From Candidatus Tectomicrobia bacterium (GTDB taxonomy: Bacteria > UBA8248), in assembly GCA_016192135.1 (NCBI GenBank), contig JACPUR010000013.1, positions 186,001-250,000 of the forward strand: a stretch of DNA of 64,000 bases. Direction: 5' to 3'. The notes beneath the pieces were generated by a model. The model ran no database searches. It saw only the letters and a list, made by a program, of their open reading frames with translations, and had not been told where the DNA came from. Both the position numbers and the translations under genes were made by a program. Below are positions 44,678 to 52,816 of the stretch, piece by piece; within the stretch, counting starts at the first letter, position 1, and the number at the start of each line of letters is the position of its first letter.

Positions 44678-45892
44678 TCAAATGATCCCTTCTGCCGCCA
44701 AATCGGTCATGTCGAGCTCGGAAAGGCCCAAATGCTTCTTGAAAATTTCATCGTTGTCGGCACCCATGCGTTTTCCCGCATGGCTCACGGATCCGGGAGT
44801 GAGCGTCATCTTGGGAAAGACGCCTTCCATCATCAGCGATTCCTTGTCTTCGTCCGGAACATGAATCACCATCTCCCTGGCCTTCGCATGGGGGTCTTTG
44901 ATGATGTCGCGGATGTCATAGATCGGCGCCACGGGGATCTCGCTCTTCCTAAGCAGTCCGACGGTCTGATCCAGCGTATGCTCCGCCATCCATTTCCCGA
45001 CGATCGCGTCGAGCGCGTCGACGTTCTTCACCCTGTTCATGTTCGTACTGAAGCGATGATCCCGGATGAGCTCCGGCTGGCCCATAACGGCGAAAAATTT
45101 TGTGGCCATCGTCTGGGTCGAGGCCGCGAGAGCCACCCAGCGTCCGTCCTTCGTCCTGTAGGTGTTCCTCGGGGCGCTCGCGGCCCTGTTGCCGATGCGC
45201 TTCGGGGGCTCCCCGGTGAGTTCATACGCGAGCGCATTTGGCCCCACCATCGCGTAAAGGCTCTCCCAGATGCTCACATCGATGACCTGGCCCACCCCGG
45301 TGCCGACGACGTCGCGGTAATGGACGGCGAACATCGCCGCCAGGGCGCCATGGAACGCGGCAAAGCTGTCGGCGAGGGCGAATTGAGGAAGGACGGGAGG
45401 GCCATCCGGCTCTCCCGTCATCGCGGCGAAGCCGCTCATCGCCTCCATGAGGGTGCCGAAGCCGGGGAAGCTGCTGTAGGGACCGTACTGGCCGTAGCCC
45501 GTCACCCGCACCATGATGAGACGGGGATTGATCCGGGAGAGGTCCTCGTAGCGTATGCCCCATTCCTCGAGCCGGCCCGGCCTGAAATTCTCGATGAAGA
45601 TGTCCGCGTCCCGGAGCAGGCGGACGAGAAGCTCGCGCCCTTTCGGCTTGGAGATGTCGAGGGTGATGAACTTCTTGTTCCGATCGTAGCATTTCCAGAA
45701 GGGATTGATCCCATCGACGGAGAAGCCGAACTGCCTCAGGTGGTCGCCCGTCTTTGGGTGTTCCACGTGGATGACTTCCGCGCCGAAGTCGGCCATGAGC
45801 CGGCCGCACAGGGGCGCGGCTATGACCGTCGCGCATTCCACCACCTTCAGGCCCTGAAGGGCGTTGGGCTTCACACCATTGTCCGGGATCAT
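44678..45892 (-). CDS. CaiB/BaiF family (type III) CoA-transferase
   Basis: A 404-residue cytoplasmic enzyme moving CoA between carboxylic acids. Family motifs are LKVVECATVIAAPLCGRLMADFGAEVIHVE at the start (cited in two parts: LKVVECATVIA and ADFGAEVIHVE), FENFRPGRLEEWG, and GVGQVIDVSIWESL, whose Asp corresponds to the conserved acyl-CoA-forming Asp of formyl-CoA transferase by my alignment. ATG 45892 follows a GAGAGG. Placed between the M24 gene and a TAXI binding-protein gene in a single-direction operon, it probably activates the imported carboxylate as its CoA thioester. Confidence 0.93.
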   Translation of the reverse strand: MIPDNGVKPNALQGLKVVECATVIAAPLCGRLMADFGAEVIHVEHPKTGDHLRQFGFSVDGINPFWKCYDRNKKFITLDISKPKGRELLVRLLRDADIFIENFRPGRLEEWGIRYEDLSRINPRLIMVRVTGYGQYGPYSSFPGFGTLMEAMSGFAAMTGEPDGPPVLPQFALADSFAAFHGALAAMFAVHYRDVVGTGVGQVIDVSIWESLYAMVGPNALAYELTGEPPKRIGNRAASAPRNTYRTKDGRWVALAASTQTMATKFFAVMGQPELIRDHRFSTNMNRVKNVDALDAIVGKWMAEHTLDQTVGLLRKSEIPVAPIYDIRDIIKDPHAKAREMVIHVPDEDKESLMMEGVFPKMTLTPGSVSHAGKRMGADNDEIFKKHLGLSELDMTDLAAEGII

Positions 45893-45955
45893 CCGCGCCT
45901 CTCGCCGTGAGTGCCAAAACCGCCGATTGCCGGCGCCATCGCCCGAGCCCACGCC

Positions 45956-47155
45956 TCAACGGACGACGCATATCTCCGCAAGCGGGTACCTGTGCAGGTT
46001 TTCAATGCCGCTGTCGCTGACGACGGATGTGTCGCCGATCCAGATCCCCGCCGTCTCCGCCTCGTTCACCGGCCATGCGACCACATTCACGCAGTGGTTT
46101 CTCTCGAAGACGAAGTCGGGGTCGGTGACGGTGTCGCCGGACGCGCGGATGTCCGGAGGAGAGTTGTAGTTCGACCATCCGAAGATGCACGTCTTCGGCG
46201 TGTAGCCGCCTTTCCGGATGGCGTCGATGCACGGCCGCGCGAGATCACTCCCCTTGATGCCCGGCTTAATCGCGGAGTGGAGATCCGCGTGCGTCTTCTG
46301 GCCCAACCGGAACATCGCCGCGTACTGGGGCGTCGGCTCTCCCACGAAATACGTGCCCCAGATTTTCCCGAAATATCCCCCCCACCCGACCGCGATCTCG
46401 GTCATGATGACATCGCCCATCTGGATGGGGGTGGTCAGGGCGAGCTGATGGGCATAGATCATGTCCGGATTGCTCATGGGGGTCCGTCCCACATGGCCGA
46501 AAGGAATCTTCCCATCCATGTCGTGAGCGGCGCGCAGCACGATGTTGTACAGGTCGCAGGGCCGCACCCCCGGGCGCGTGGCCCGGACCATGAGATCGTA
46601 GGCGGCGTCCGTCATGGCCGCCGCCCTGCGCATGTAAGCCATCTCTTCATCGCTCTTGACCAGCCTCAGCCGCTCGAACCATTCGGTCACTATCTCGAAG
46701 TCCGCCTTGGGCAGCGCTCGGGTGATCGCGATGTGATGGTCGTAGGGAAGATTGATGTTGGCCCAGTGCATCGCTCCGACGATCCCGATGCGCTTCTCGT
46801 CGAGGCCTAGCTCCTTGAGCCGATCCGCCACCCGCAGGGGAGTCTGCGCCATGCCTCCGGCGCGCACGTCCTTCAGGTGGGTGGTCTGCTTCACGTTCTT
46901 GAGGTGATTTCCCCACGTCGTGAAGACGGTCGGCTCTCCTTCGAGCGGGAACACGACGTAGGTCTGGACGAATCCGGCGAAGCTGGCGATGTAGACCACG
47001 TTCGGCTGGCCGGGGTCCGTCCCCAGGTAGCCCCCGATCCCATAGACGATGAGGCCATCGAGGCTCTTCGCCCGCATGGCGGTCCGGATACGCTCATACC
47101 TGGCCGCGTATTCCTCCTTTGAGAACCAAGGCCAAAAGTTGTTTTGGCACTTCAT
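45956..47155 (-). CDS. M24-family 'pita-bread' protein, creatinase-like, metal ligands not conserved
   Basis: A 399-residue protein with the creatinase/aminopeptidase-P two-domain layout: an N-terminal creatinase_N domain (RTAMRAKSLDGLIVYG) and a C-terminal M24 fold (EWFERLRLVKSDEEMAYMRRAA). The five metal ligands of true peptidases appear lost. The first Asp position reads Glu (VIMTEIAVGW), the second reads Lys (YFGKIWGT), the GHG-type His is absent, and the two final Glu positions read Ala (VVAWPV) and Gly (GIWIGD). Bacterial creatinase is also a metal-free M24 enzyme, so a C-N hydrolysis other than peptide cleavage is likely. ATG 47155 follows GAGGAAGG. Confidence 0.85.
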   Translation of the reverse strand: MKCQNNFWPWFSKEEYAARYERIRTAMRAKSLDGLIVYGIGGYLGTDPGQPNVVYIASFAGFVQTYVVFPLEGEPTVFTTWGNHLKNVKQTTHLKDVRAGGMAQTPLRVADRLKELGLDEKRIGIVGAMHWANINLPYDHHIAITRALPKADFEIVTEWFERLRLVKSDEEMAYMRRAAAMTDAAYDLMVRATRPGVRPCDLYNIVLRAAHDMDGKIPFGHVGRTPMSNPDMIYAHQLALTTPIQMGDVIMTEIAVGWGGYFGKIWGTYFVGEPTPQYAAMFRLGQKTHADLHSAIKPGIKGSDLARPCIDAIRKGGYTPKTCIFGWSNYNSPPDIRASGDTVTDPDFVFERNHCVNVVAWPVNEAETAGIWIGDTSVVSDSGIENLHRYPLAEICVVR

Positions 47156-47210
47156 GACGCCTTCCTCTCGGCAATAAAGCGCCTGATGGCGCACGGGCCG
47201 ATCAGCCGGA

Positions 47211-48395
47211 CTACAGGCCCGCGGCCACCTTGAGCCGTTTGATGTAGTTTCCGCCGTCGAGATGCTTGATGGAAAACGAGTCCCGCAGGAGCTTCTCGAA
47301 AGGGGCTTCCTTCATCACGCCCATGCCGCCCGCCAGCTCCGCAGCCTTGTGGGCGATTTCAAAGGAATGGTTGGTGCAGAAGCACATCACGGCGGGCACG
47401 CGCTTGGGATCCGGCGTCCCATGATCCGTGGACCATGCCACGTTCCACACGAGGGACCGCATCGCCTGGAGCGAGGCGTACATGTCGGCGAGCTCGCAGG
47501 CGATGGCCTGATGCTCGATGATGGGCTTGCCGCCCTGGACGCGGTTCTTGCAGAATTCGACGATTTCCTCGAAGGCCGCCCGGGCGACTCCAATGGACCG
47601 TGCGGCGTTCAGGATGCCGTCGTTCGCCAGCGACGCGCGGATGGAGACGATCCCGCGGCCTTCCGGCCCCAGCATCCATTCCTTGGGGACGCGGCAGTTT
47701 TCGAAGATGATCTCGGCGTTCCTCAGGAGCCGGAAACCCATCTTGTCGTGCACCCGGCCGTATCTCATCCCAGGATGGCCGTCCGGGATGAGGAAGCAGG
47801 TGCAACCGTCCAGCATGCCTTTGCTCGGGTCCGTCCTCGTGAAGACATAGTAGAGCTTGGCGATTCCGCCATGTCCGATGAACTGCTTCATCCCGTTGAT
47901 CACGAAATGATCGCCATCCTTCACGGCCGTCGTCCGCACCCCCGCGCCGGGGGCGTTGTAGGGAAGGATGTTGTCGCCTCCGGAATCCGGTTCGGTCATC
48001 CCGACCGCCACGAGAAAGGTGGGGTCCGCGCAGAAATCCCTGAGCCACTTGTCGCGCACGTCCTCGGTCGTCACGCGGCGGTCGCTCAGCATGTGATAGA
48101 GCTTGCGGCCGTTGATCGGCAGGCTGCCGAGCGACACATCGCCCACGCCTAGCTCTTCGCACACGATAACCACCGTCACGGTGTCTTCGACGCCCCCGCC
48201 GCCGTACTGCTCCGGAACCGCGAGAGTCCGAAAGCCCAACTCGGAGCACCGCTTGATGAGATCCATGCTCACGCAGTCATCGGGCGTCTGGCCCTTATCG
48301 AGCTCCTTGACGAGGGGTTTCGCCTCGTTCTTGACGAAGTCTCGTGCCAGTTTTTGCAGCGCGACCTGCTCTTCGGATAATGCAAAATCGACCAT
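47211..48395 (-). CDS. Acyl-CoA dehydrogenase-like flavoprotein
   Basis: A 394-residue protein with canonical start FALSEEQVALQKLARDFV, flavin/substrate segment VAVGMTEPDSGGDN, and C-terminal ELAGGMGVMKEAPFEKLLRD. The catalytic-Glu segment of short-chain members (YEGT) reads LDGGN here, leaving an Asp at or near that position. It resembles the other acyl-CoA dehydrogenase in the window (24,423-25,613) in this respect. A GGGAGGAAA site precedes the ATG, 23 bp after the TRAP permease stop. In context it would oxidise the CoA ester formed by the CaiB-like transferase. Confidence 0.92.
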   Translation of the reverse strand: MVDFALSEEQVALQKLARDFVKNEAKPLVKELDKGQTPDDCVSMDLIKRCSELGFRTLAVPEQYGGGGVEDTVTVVIVCEELGVGDVSLGSLPINGRKLYHMLSDRRVTTEDVRDKWLRDFCADPTFLVAVGMTEPDSGGDNILPYNAPGAGVRTTAVKDGDHFVINGMKQFIGHGGIAKLYYVFTRTDPSKGMLDGCTCFLIPDGHPGMRYGRVHDKMGFRLLRNAEIIFENCRVPKEWMLGPEGRGIVSIRASLANDGILNAARSIGVARAAFEEIVEFCKNRVQGGKPIIEHQAIACELADMYASLQAMRSLVWNVAWSTDHGTPDPKRVPAVMCFCTNHSFEIAHKAAELAGGMGVMKEAPFEKLLRDSFSIKHLDGGNYIKRLKVAAGL

Positions 48396-48418
48396 GGAAC
48401 CATTTCCTCCCGGAACGA

Positions 48419-50458
48419 TCAGCGGTATTGCAACGGGACGGTTGAGGGCTCCGCATCGCGGAGGATGCGCAAACGGCTTCTGCGCATAAATTGCATGGCC
48501 AATGCGGCGGCCGCCATGCCGAAGCCGGCCATGTCGGTATAGAAGCCGGGGAAGATCAGCAAGAAAGACGCCGCCAAGAACAAGAGCCTATCGGCGGTGT
48601 TCGTCTTGACCACCAAGTATCCTTGGACCCCCGCGGCGAGGAACGCCGTTCCGACGCAGGCGGTGGCCGCCGCCATGAATATCTGCCATGGGGTCCCGAC
48701 CATCAGAAGAGACGGCGCATATACGAACATGTACGGGACGATGAAGGCGGCGATGCCAATCCGCATTCCGGTGAAGGCGACGCTTATCGGATTGGCCTTA
48801 GCGATTCCGGCCGCTGCGTAAGCCGCCAAGGCAACGGGAGGAGTCGTCCCCGACACGATAGAGAAGTGGAACGCGAACATGTGAGCGGCGAGGGGCGGCA
48901 CACCCATGTTGATGAGGGCCGGCGCCGCCACGGCTGCCGTGACAATGTATGCCGCCGTCGCCGGAAGGCCCATGCCGAGGATAATGCAGATGATCATCGT
49001 CAGGACGAGGGCCGGGAACAAATGGCCCCCCGAAAGATCCATGAGCAGGGCCGCGAACTTGAGGCCGATTCCCGTAAGCGAGATGATGCCAACGATGATT
49101 CCCGCCGTTGCGCAGGAGACGGCGACTTCCATCATCCCTTTCGGGCCTTCTTCAAGGGCCCGCATCATTCCCGGCACGCCCATCGCGCTGCGCCGGTCCA
49201 CGAAGTAGCCGGCCCCCGCCTTGAGCATGGAAAGCGGGCTGAAGGCGGAAAAGCCTCCTCGGCGGACATAATCTGCCGCCGACTTCACCCACACAATCCC
49301 GACGGCCGCGGACAGCGACAGAAGAGATGCGCGTATGGGACTCGAAAATTCCACGACCAGCGAATAGATCAGCACCCCGAGAGGAAGAAGGAGATAACCG
49401 CCCGTCATCAGGACTTTGCGGATACTCGGAAGCTCTTCCTTCGAGAGGCCCCGAAGCCCTTCCTTCGCCGCCTCGAAATCCACCATCCAGAAGAGAGCTG
49501 CATAATAGATGAGCGCCGGAATCGCGGCGGCCAGCACCACGTCGTAATAGGGGATGTTCAGCAGCTCGGCCATGATGAAGGCCGCGGAACCCATGATCGG
49601 GGGCGTAATCATCCCTCCGCTCGATGCGATGGATTCCACTGCCCCGGCGAAGTGAGGTTTGTAGCCCGTTTTCTTCATCAGCGGGATCGTCAGCGTTCCC
49701 GTGGTGACCACGTTGGCGATCCCGCTCCCCGAGATGGTCCCGAACAGCGCGCTGGAGAAAATGGCGACCTTGGCGGGCCCTCCGCGCGTGCGCCCGGCGA
49801 TGGCAAAGGCCACGTCCATGAAGACGGAGCTGACGCCCGTGGCGCGGAGAAAACCCCCAAATAGGACAAAAAGGAAGGCGTAGGCGGCCGAGGCGTGCAG
49901 GGGAACCCCGAGAAGGCCGCTGTCGCTGAGGAGGTAGCCGAAGATGCGGCTGAGGCTTTTTTCTCCGTGCTTGAGCATCCCCGGGAAATAGGGGCCGTAA
50001 TAGGCATAAATCAGCGCGACCAGCGCAATGAGCACCAGCGGCAGACCCACCAGTCTCCGCGTCGCTTCAAGGACAAGAACCACAAGGGTGATGCCGGTTG
50101 CGACCATCCATATATCGGGGGCCGAAGCCGCGCTGAATTGGATGTCCTCCGCATGCAGGATGACGTAATACACCCCAAGGGCCCCAAGAGCGATCGCGGC
50201 CCAGTCAAGGCTTGAAAGCCGGCGGTCGGGGCTATTGGCCCTGCCTTTCAAGAGGGCAAAGACGAGAACCAGCGGGATCAGCAGATGCACCGAGCGGAGA
50301 ATGAGCGGGTCGAGGGGATAGAATCCAAGCCCGACGATATGGAATATGGAGATGGCGACGCCGAACGCGAAGAGGCCCGCGGCTACCGCGCCGCCGACCC
50401 TCCGCGTGGCTCTTCCACCGCCGTCCTCCTGCCCCTCGGGTCCAGCTTGCTCAACCAT
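48419..50458 (-). CDS. TAXI-type TRAP transporter fused permease, second system
   Basis: A 679-residue multispanning protein, longer at the N-terminus and middle than the first system's permease but clearly homologous. Landmarks are FGTISGSGIANVVTTGTLTI, ESIASSGGMITPPIMGSAAF, CIILGMGLPATAAYIVTAAV and FHFSIVSGTTPPVALAAYAA. An acidic, glycine-rich cytoplasmic N-terminus precedes the first membrane segment. It lies directly after its own binding-protein gene and before the acyl-CoA dehydrogenase gene. Confidence 0.94.
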   Translation of the reverse strand: MVEQAGPEGQEDGGGRATRRVGGAVAAGLFAFGVAISIFHIVGLGFYPLDPLILRSVHLLIPLVLVFALLKGRANSPDRRLSSLDWAAIALGALGVYYVILHAEDIQFSAASAPDIWMVATGITLVVLVLEATRRLVGLPLVLIALVALIYAYYGPYFPGMLKHGEKSLSRIFGYLLSDSGLLGVPLHASAAYAFLFVLFGGFLRATGVSSVFMDVAFAIAGRTRGGPAKVAIFSSALFGTISGSGIANVVTTGTLTIPLMKKTGYKPHFAGAVESIASSGGMITPPIMGSAAFIMAELLNIPYYDVVLAAAIPALIYYAALFWMVDFEAAKEGLRGLSKEELPSIRKVLMTGGYLLLPLGVLIYSLVVEFSSPIRASLLSLSAAVGIVWVKSAADYVRRGGFSAFSPLSMLKAGAGYFVDRRSAMGVPGMMRALEEGPKGMMEVAVSCATAGIIVGIISLTGIGLKFAALLMDLSGGHLFPALVLTMIICIILGMGLPATAAYIVTAAVAAPALINMGVPPLAAHMFAFHFSIVSGTTPPVALAAYAAAGIAKANPISVAFTGMRIGIAAFIVPYMFVYAPSLLMVGTPWQIFMAAATACVGTAFLAAGVQGYLVVKTNTADRLLFLAASFLLIFPGFYTDMAGFGMAAAALAMQFMRRSRLRILRDAEPSTVPLQYR

Positions 50459-50481
50459 CAGATCGGTCTCCGGCGCGGCAC

Positions 50482-50498
50482 GTGAGGCCCTTCCTCAC
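50482..50498 (-). repeat. Intercistronic hairpin, second TRAP system
   Basis: A perfect 6-bp inverted repeat (GTGAGG/CCTCAC) with a 5-nt loop in the 60-bp gap between the TAXI binding-protein gene and the permease gene. No T-tract follows in the direction of transcription. Confidence 0.45.
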
Positions 50499-50518
50499 TT
50501 GCATCTTTTGAGCTCTTG

Positions 50519-51502
50519 TCAATCGATCGGCTTGGGGAGCGGTACGTTTTGCTCCTTGAAATAGCGCGCGGCGCCGGGATGGAACGGCACGATGTTGGCG
50601 AATTTGACGTTCTCCAGGCTGAGCTGGCGGCCGAATTCGCCCATGGTCTTGGCCAGCTCGTCTTTCTTGTCGAACGTCGTCTTCACCAGACGGTAGGCGA
50701 CATCGGCGTCGAGCTTGGGATTGCAGATAAGGGACGCCAGCCAGGCCAGGGATTCTCCATCCTTATCGAGGTACTTATAGGCGCCCTTCTTGACCGTCCC
50801 GATCGAGTACTGGGGGTTCTTCTTGACGAGCCGCTCCAGGTCCGCGCGGTCGAGATAGAAGTAGTTGACCTTGTGGGTCAATTCCTGGTTCCTGAGCGCC
50901 CCAAAAGGAGAAATCGTGGAGATGAGGCCCACGTCGATCAGGCCATCGGCCATCTGGCCGAGGGCATCCCCCCAGCTCACGTTCACAATCCGCTTGGGCC
51001 TGAGGCCGAATTCCGCGACGATGAGGCGCAGGATGAAGTTGGCGGGCCCGGCGGCCGGGCCGGGCGTGATCACCTTGCCGTTCAGGTCCGACAGCTTGGT
51101 GATCTTCTTGCCCCCCAGGCTCCAGATGTCCGACAAGCCCACATACCAGGGGATGCAGGTATTGGTGTTGGTCATCTTTTTGCCCTTGGCCCAGGCGAGT
51201 CCCTTTTTCCCTTCGTACAAGGTTGTGGTTACTGAAAAGCCGATGTCGGCCGCGCCCGAATCGACGAGCCGGTAGTTGTCGAGATTTCCCCCCGTGGCCT
51301 CCACGTTCACGTTCAAGTCCGGGTTATGCTTCATGATGAAGGCCGCCCAGGCGCTCGACGCCAATTGGAGCGACCCTCCGACGGAGGCCGATCCCATCGT
51401 GATGATCTTCTTTTCCGCCGCCGAGGCCTTGCCCGCGCCCAGACCAGCGGCGAACATGACAGACCCGGCGAAAATGACAAGCGATCTCATCCTCATTCCC
51501 AT
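50519..51502 (-). CDS. TAXI-family TRAP solute-binding protein, second system
   Basis: A 327-residue periplasmic protein with a signal peptide ending near KASA. The TAXI features are ITMGSASVGGSLQLASSAWA, EATGGNLDNYRLVDSGAADIG, LNGKVITPGPAAGPANFILR and a C-terminal IVPFHPGAARYFKE. Several ATGs lie close together; 51502 is taken because GGGAGGGG ends just upstream. It is the first gene of the long minus-strand operon, so its upstream region holds the main promoter. Confidence 0.92.
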   Translation of the reverse strand: MGMRMRSLVIFAGSVMFAAGLGAGKASAAEKKIITMGSASVGGSLQLASSAWAAFIMKHNPDLNVNVEATGGNLDNYRLVDSGAADIGFSVTTTLYEGKKGLAWAKGKKMTNTNTCIPWYVGLSDIWSLGGKKITKLSDLNGKVITPGPAAGPANFILRLIVAEFGLRPKRIVNVSWGDALGQMADGLIDVGLISTISPFGALRNQELTHKVNYFYLDRADLERLVKKNPQYSIGTVKKGAYKYLDKDGESLAWLASLICNPKLDADVAYRLVKTTFDKKDELAKTMGEFGRQLSLENVKFANIVPFHPGAARYFKEQNVPLPKPID

Positions 51503-51828
51503 GCCCCTCCCGTTCATGAAGCCAACGTTCCCGCCCCATCAGGGCCGATGAAAAGCGGCGCCGAGCCACGCTTTCCGTAGAATGCCGACCCGATCAGTCC
51601 CTTGGCCGCGGGGGTTTCGGTTTCGTCGCAATAGGGAATTCTTGGCATCGGGCATAACACCTCAGAAGGGGGACACGCCGCCTGGGCCTCCGACCCTTCA
51701 GGCGCACCCACCTGCGGGAGAGTTGCGAATTTCTGTAGAATCTAAGAAAAATATATCTGTAAATCTGTATTATGACAACCGCAATCCCTGCCGCGTGAGA
51801 GGGGCGAAGACCGGGGTGAGAATCTAAT
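51503..51828. promoter_or_regulatory. Divergent promoter region for the two CoA-catabolism operons
   Basis: These 326 bp separate the minus-strand TRAP operon from the plus-strand dehydrogenase operon. An A+T-rich core lies at 51,728-51,780. It includes TATTAT (51768-51773) as a possible plus-strand -10 box and three copies of TCTGTA (51732, 51756 and 51764). I found no full palindromic operator and no gene. Confidence 0.45.
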
Positions 51829-52812
51829 GTGATTGATTCAATTGGTGTTATCGGTGGAGGCTACGTGGGTCACGGCGTGGCCCAGATGTTCGCCCAGGCT
51901 GGCCTCTCCGTCGTCCTATTCAATCGCACCCGGGCAAGCTCCAGCCGGGCGATGGAAAATATCCGGAAGGGATTGGATCTGTTCGTGGCGGCGGATTTCT
52001 TGCCTCCCGCCGCAGCCGAGGCCGCCCTCAAGCGCGTCGAGCCGACGACCGATTTCTCCGCCGCTGTCCTCGCATCCGATTTCATCGTCGAAGCCGTCGC
52101 GGATGAACTGCCTCTCAAGCAGAAACTATTCAAAGAAATGGACGCCCTGGCGCCCCCTCACATCATCCTAGCCAGCGAGACATCGGGGCTCCACATCACG
52201 GATATCGCGCGAGATACCGTTCATCCGGAACGCTGCATCACGGCGCACAACTACACTCCCCCTCCCCTGATGCCGGTGGTCGAAGTGGTGCCGGGAGAGA
52301 AGACCTCGGCCGAGACGGTTCAGCTCACCTGCGCTCTTCTTCGGCGAATCGGGAAAGATACGGTCATCTGCAAGGAGGTTTCCGGTCATATCGGATCGAG
52401 ATTCACCAATGCCCTCCGCCGGGAAGCCTTCCATCTCATCGAACAAGGACTCGCCACGCCGGAAGCAATCGATACCGTGATGCGGTCGGTGGGGCGCCTG
52501 TTCCCCGTCATGGGAATATTGCTGCTCACGGATTTTTCAGGGGTCGACATGGCCCGGAACAGCCAGCGGAACATCCTTCCGCGCCTGAGCCACGATTCCA
52601 AGCCGTCCGCGCTGATAGAGAAGATGACGGAAGCGGGAAAGCTGGGGATCAAGTCGGGAGAGGGATTCTACCAGTGGAATCCCGAGCGCATTCAGGAAAT
52701 CGTGGAGGCCAGGGGACGGGAGCTTATCCGGTGGATGCGGGCGGCCCCTCTCCCCCCTCTGCCGCCACGCGCCGGTTTCCAAACGTCATCGACCACACGA
52801 AACGAGAGGTAA
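51829..52812 (+). CDS. 3-hydroxyacyl-CoA dehydrogenase family protein
   Basis: A 327-residue NAD-dependent enzyme. The Rossmann motif GVIGGGYVGHGVAQMF opens the protein; DFIVEAVADEL, SETSGLHITDIA and the catalytic His in ITAHNYTPPPL follow. The helical domain has EVSGHIGSRFTNALRREAFHL with the conserved Glu. The layout and the C-terminal GLYxW-like GFYQWNPE match the single-domain group that includes L-carnitine and L-gulonate dehydrogenases and HBDs. It starts at GTG 51829, with no in-frame ATG nearby. First of three tightly packed plus-strand genes. Confidence 0.93.
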   Translation: MIDSIGVIGGGYVGHGVAQMFAQAGLSVVLFNRTRASSSRAMENIRKGLDLFVAADFLPPAAAEAALKRVEPTTDFSAAVLASDFIVEAVADELPLKQKLFKEMDALAPPHIILASETSGLHITDIARDTVHPERCITAHNYTPPPLMPVVEVVPGEKTSAETVQLTCALLRRIGKDTVICKEVSGHIGSRFTNALRREAFHLIEQGLATPEAIDTVMRSVGRLFPVMGILLLTDFSGVDMARNSQRNILPRLSHDSKPSALIEKMTEAGKLGIKSGEGFYQWNPERIQEIVEARGRELIRWMRAAPLPPLPPRAGFQTSSTTRNER

Positions 52813-52816
52813 GCCC

